Shown piece after piece: positions 6,760 to 8,732 of a DNA stretch of 8,732 bases (its first letter is position 1; each line of letters starts with the position of its first letter). The DNA lies in assembly GCA_003563455.1 (NCBI GenBank), contig PWRV01000330.1, positions 1 to 8,732 of the forward strand. The letters run 5' to 3'. The translations under genes were made by a program, and so were the position numbers. The stretch comes from Thioalkalivibrio sp. (GTDB lineage Bacteria; Pseudomonadota; Gammaproteobacteria; Ectothiorhodospirales; Ectothiorhodospiraceae). Below the pieces are notes generated by a model that searched no databases, was not told the DNA's origin, and was given only the letters and a program-made list of their open reading frames with translations.

Positions 6760-7719
6760 CTACAGGATCGCGCGCGGACCGCAATGCGCAATCGACCACC
6801 AGTCGGGAACTTCGGCTGATCCCGGTGCCGGAACCCGCTCTGCAAAGGCCGCGGTCAGCATTTCCGCCAGTTTCATTACCGCAAGATCGTGACGGTCAGG
6901 GTCGCCGTACGCCAGCGAGAACGGCACCACGTAGCTCGATCCCGCCTGGAGCGGAAGGGTCGTCAGGGCGCCGCGGTCCAGGTACTCGCCGACCAGGCAT
7001 TCCGGCAGCCAGGCGAAGGCAAAACCCGCCCGAACGATCCGAAGCGCCGTCTCCATGTGGCTCACTGTCCAGCGCTGATCGGAATCCAGCCAGCCTCCCT
7101 GCGCATCGTGCTCCCGGGAAGAATCCCGAACCACCACCTGGCGACTGTGCCGCAGGTCGCGCATCGACACTTGCAGGCCTGGACGCAGCGCCAGCGGGTG
7201 GAGCGGGTGCGCAACGCAGACCATCCGGACCTGTCCCAGCGGCTCGGCCAGAAAACCCGGAGGGGTGTCGGGCCCGATCAGCAGGTCTGCGTTACCCGAC
7301 TCCAGCAGCGACGGTCCGCCTTTCAGCACCGTCTCGTGCAACTGCACGCGCGTGGACGGGAAGTGGGCGGAGAAATCGTGCAGGACATCGATGACGACGG
7401 CCGAGGGAACCAGCTGATCGACTGCCACGTAGAGCTCGGTCTGGATGCCGGAACTCAGGACCTCGGCCAACTCCTCCACCGAGACGGCTTCCTTCAGCAG
7501 CCACTCGGCCCGCCGCAGAAGCGTCTCGCCGGCAGGGGTCAGCACGGTTCTGCGTCCACGGACTTCCAGCAACGGAACGCCGAGCTGCTGCTGCAGTTTC
7601 TGGACCGCGTGATTGATGCTGGATGCACTCTTGTGGACGTTCTCGCCCGCCTTCGCAAAACCACCGGCCTCCACTACGGCCTTGAGCATTCGCCACTGCT
7701 CCAGCGTCACCTTGGGCAT
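6760..7719 (-). CDS. LysR-family transcriptional regulator
   Basis: DNA-binding regulator of 319 aa, the usual LysR length. The N-terminal winged helix-turn-helix is clear at about 5-65: TLEQWRMLKAVVEAGGFAKA, then SASSINHAVQKLQQQLGVPL and the wing RGRRTVLTPAGETLL (55-69). The remainder (about 92-295) is the periplasmic-binding-protein-like effector domain, with the hinge sequence TELYVAVDQLVPSAVV near 94-109 and SGNADLLIGPDTPPGF at 141-156. ATG 7719 is chosen because GGAGG lies 8 nt before it; the open frame extends 22 codons further but without homology. The ligand and targets are unknown. The regulated gene of a LysR protein is often a neighbour, here possibly the amidotransferase in the same direction, but there is no divergent gene to point to a classic target, and the J-domain protease gene upstream is also on the minus strand. 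Confidence 0.93.
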   Translation of the reverse strand: MPKVTLEQWRMLKAVVEAGGFAKAGENVHKSASSINHAVQKLQQQLGVPLLEVRGRRTVLTPAGETLLRRAEWLLKEAVSVEELAEVLSSGIQTELYVAVDQLVPSAVVIDVLHDFSAHFPSTRVQLHETVLKGGPSLLESGNADLLIGPDTPPGFLAEPLGQVRMVCVAHPLHPLALRPGLQVSMRDLRHSRQVVVRDSSREHDAQGGWLDSDQRWTVSHMETALRIVRAGFAFAWLPECLVGEYLDRGALTTLPLQAGSSYVVPFSLAYGDPDRHDLAVMKLAEMLTAAFAERVPAPGSAEVPDWWSIAHCGPRAIL

Positions 7720-7727
7720 CAGAGCTT

Positions 7728-7732
7728 CCTCC
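7728..7732 (-). promoter_or_regulatory. LysR gene ribosome binding site
   Basis: GGAGG (within TGGAGGAAG) on the minus strand, 8 nt before ATG 7719. It decides the start over the longer in-frame extension to 7785. Confidence 0.75.
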
Positions 7733-7795
7733 ACCGAACGGCCGCACCCGCTCCGGGGCGGAAAACAACGTGCGGCCGCGACCAACCCGCCTCAC

Positions 7796-7815
7796 ATTAT
7801 CTATTTATTAAGATA
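7796..7815 (-). promoter_or_regulatory. Candidate promoter -10 and overlapping dyad upstream of the LysR gene
   Basis: In an AT-rich patch (7790-7860) the minus strand has GATAAT (7796-7801, 5 of 6 to the -10 consensus), about 77 bp before the LysR ATG. A perfect inverted repeat TATCT-N8-AGATA spans 7798-7815 and overlaps that hexamer. The dyad has a T-N12-A spacing, close to the T-N11-A LysR box. Overlap with the -10 fits negative autoregulation, which is common in the family. No strong -35 pairs with it; TTGGAT (7828-7833) is 26 bp away. The remainder of 7720-7899 shows no gene; the downstream end of the neighbouring gene has only a short CCCG/CGGG stem near 7882. Confidence 0.4.
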
Positions 7816-7899
7816 CGCTAATTCTCTTATCCAAGCGAGAAATTTCCTACCCTGCCGCTGAATGCCGCGCCTGCAACCGCCCGGCTTCGGGTTCGCGAG

Positions 7900-8712
7900 T
7901 CATCGGGGCAGGTTCAGGATCAGCCGGCCGTCTCGCTGGGCAAACTCAAGGTGTCGAAGGACGCTCATCCCCAACAGCACCTGGTCGCTGGTCATGCCGG
8001 GATTGATATGGCCCCGCACGTTTGCCAGCACAAATGGCCCGAGTCCGAGTTCATCGATGCGCGTCTGCCAGATTTCGACTGCGCCGTTGGCGGTCATCGC
8101 GCGACCCCTGGACCCCGCGTGCAGCCCCAGGCCCTCGGCGAGGTGCAACGGAACCGATACCTGCGTTGCACCCGTGTCAAGGAGGAACACTACCGGCTCG
8201 CCGTTGATGGTGCCCGGAGCCAGGTAGTGACCGACGTGATTCCGGTGCAGCACGAGTTCCTCCGTCGCCCCAACCTCGACCACGAGATTTCGATTGGGAA
8301 ACTCCCGCCGGTCGAGGTAATCGTCGAACAGCCACCACACCAGTGCGAAGGCGCTGATCCAGGCCATCGTGATCAGCGTCAGGCCCACGGGTCCCCGCGC
8401 GGGCACCGGCGCGGTGGCCGCCGGGATCCACTCTCCCGCAGAGCCTTCCGAAGCCGCTACCGCCGGGGAGGTCTCCGCGGCGGCTCGCTGCATGCGTAAC
8501 CAGGCATCGTGCTGGCGCCGAAGTTCCGGGTCCGCCAGTACACGGTACGACTGATCGATGATCTTGCGGACACGCTCCGCGTGCGCCCGCTGTTCGGGGT
8601 TGTGTTCAGGGTCCCACTTCTGTGACAGTTCCTTCCAGGCACCGCGGATCACCTCGGGGCTGGCGTCCTCCCGGACCTGCAGGTTCTGATAATGGGTTCG
8701 AATACGATTCAC
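7900..8712 (-). CDS. Membrane protein joining a degenerate J-domain to a retropepsin-like aspartic protease
   Basis: 270 aa from GTG 8712. Residues 6-72 follow the J-domain pattern: THYQNLQVREDASPEVIRGA, then WKELSQKW, then RVRKIIDQSYRVLADPELRR. The invariant HPD between helices II and III reads DPE (34-36) in KWDPEHNP, so stimulation of an Hsp70 ATPase is doubtful. A low-complexity Ala/Pro linker (75-108) leads to one membrane segment, about 109-129 (VGLTLITMAWISAFALVWWL). The rest is a retropepsin-like domain: active-site DTG at 179-181 in VVFLLDTGATQVSVP, and the closing GMSVLRHLEF and GRLILNL. One DTG per chain implies a dimer. The J-part is probably cytoplasmic and the protease part periplasmic. 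GAGGG lies 7 nt before the GTG. The frame stays open to the window edge, so an earlier start outside is not excluded. Substrate unknown. Confidence 0.82.
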   Translation of the reverse strand: MNRIRTHYQNLQVREDASPEVIRGAWKELSQKWDPEHNPEQRAHAERVRKIIDQSYRVLADPELRRQHDAWLRMQRAAAETSPAVAASEGSAGEWIPAATAPVPARGPVGLTLITMAWISAFALVWWLFDDYLDRREFPNRNLVVEVGATEELVLHRNHVGHYLAPGTINGEPVVFLLDTGATQVSVPLHLAEGLGLHAGSRGRAMTANGAVEIWQTRIDELGLGPFVLANVRGHINPGMTSDQVLLGMSVLRHLEFAQRDGRLILNLPR

Positions 8713-8719
8713 CGCCTGA

Positions 8720-8724
8720 CCCTC
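8720..8724 (-). promoter_or_regulatory. Ribosome binding site before the GTG start of the J-domain/protease gene
   Basis: GAGGG on the minus strand, 7 nt before GTG 8712. It supports this non-ATG start, with the J-domain beginning a few residues later, although the frame is open to the window edge. Confidence 0.5.
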
Positions 8725-8732
8725 GACCGACG

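Overview
The window is GC-rich and densely coded. It looks like a chromosomal segment of a gammaproteobacterium. I lean towards a halophilic or haloalkaliphilic lineage such as the Ectothiorhodospiraceae, because of the NAGGN-type amidotransferase and the style of the intergenic repeats. That placement is an inference from family resemblance and is not shown by the sequence itself. Seven genes are supported; six read on the minus strand.

Positions 1-3932 (minus strand) hold leucine biosynthesis genes in the transcriptional order leuA (2-isopropylmalate synthase, 569 aa), a 173-bp gap, leuC, a 3-bp gap, and leuD, which runs off the left edge close to its natural end. leuC and leuD are clearly co-transcribed and together make isopropylmalate isomerase. 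The leuA-leuC gap holds a stem structure and a possible promoter of its own. Divergent to leuA, across an AT-rich 195-bp region, is an Lrp/AsnC-family regulator (4128-4631, plus strand). It is a natural candidate for feast/famine control of leuA and of itself. The shared region carries a perfect TATAAT hexamer inside a 13-bp palindrome.

Positions 4632-4881 hold no gene. They contain a REP-like hairpin and a 112-bp element bounded by perfect 30-bp inverted repeats. They lie between the convergent ends of the Lrp gene and a 595-aa asparagine-synthase-family amidotransferase (4882-6669, minus). The amidotransferase most resembles the enzyme that makes the osmolyte N-acetylglutaminylglutamine amide (NAGGN), but its usual partner genes are not next to it. 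Upstream of it, in the same direction, is a LysR-family regulator (6760-7719), separated by 90 bp with an 11-bp hairpin. The LysR promoter region (7720-7899) is AT-rich and has a dyad that overlaps a likely -10 box.

At the right edge (7900-8712, minus) is the most unusual gene. It encodes a single-pass membrane protein that joins an N-terminal J-domain-like module, whose HPD signature is replaced by DPE, to a C-terminal retropepsin-like aspartic protease domain. I saw no tRNA, rRNA, CRISPR array, prophage or transposase gene.
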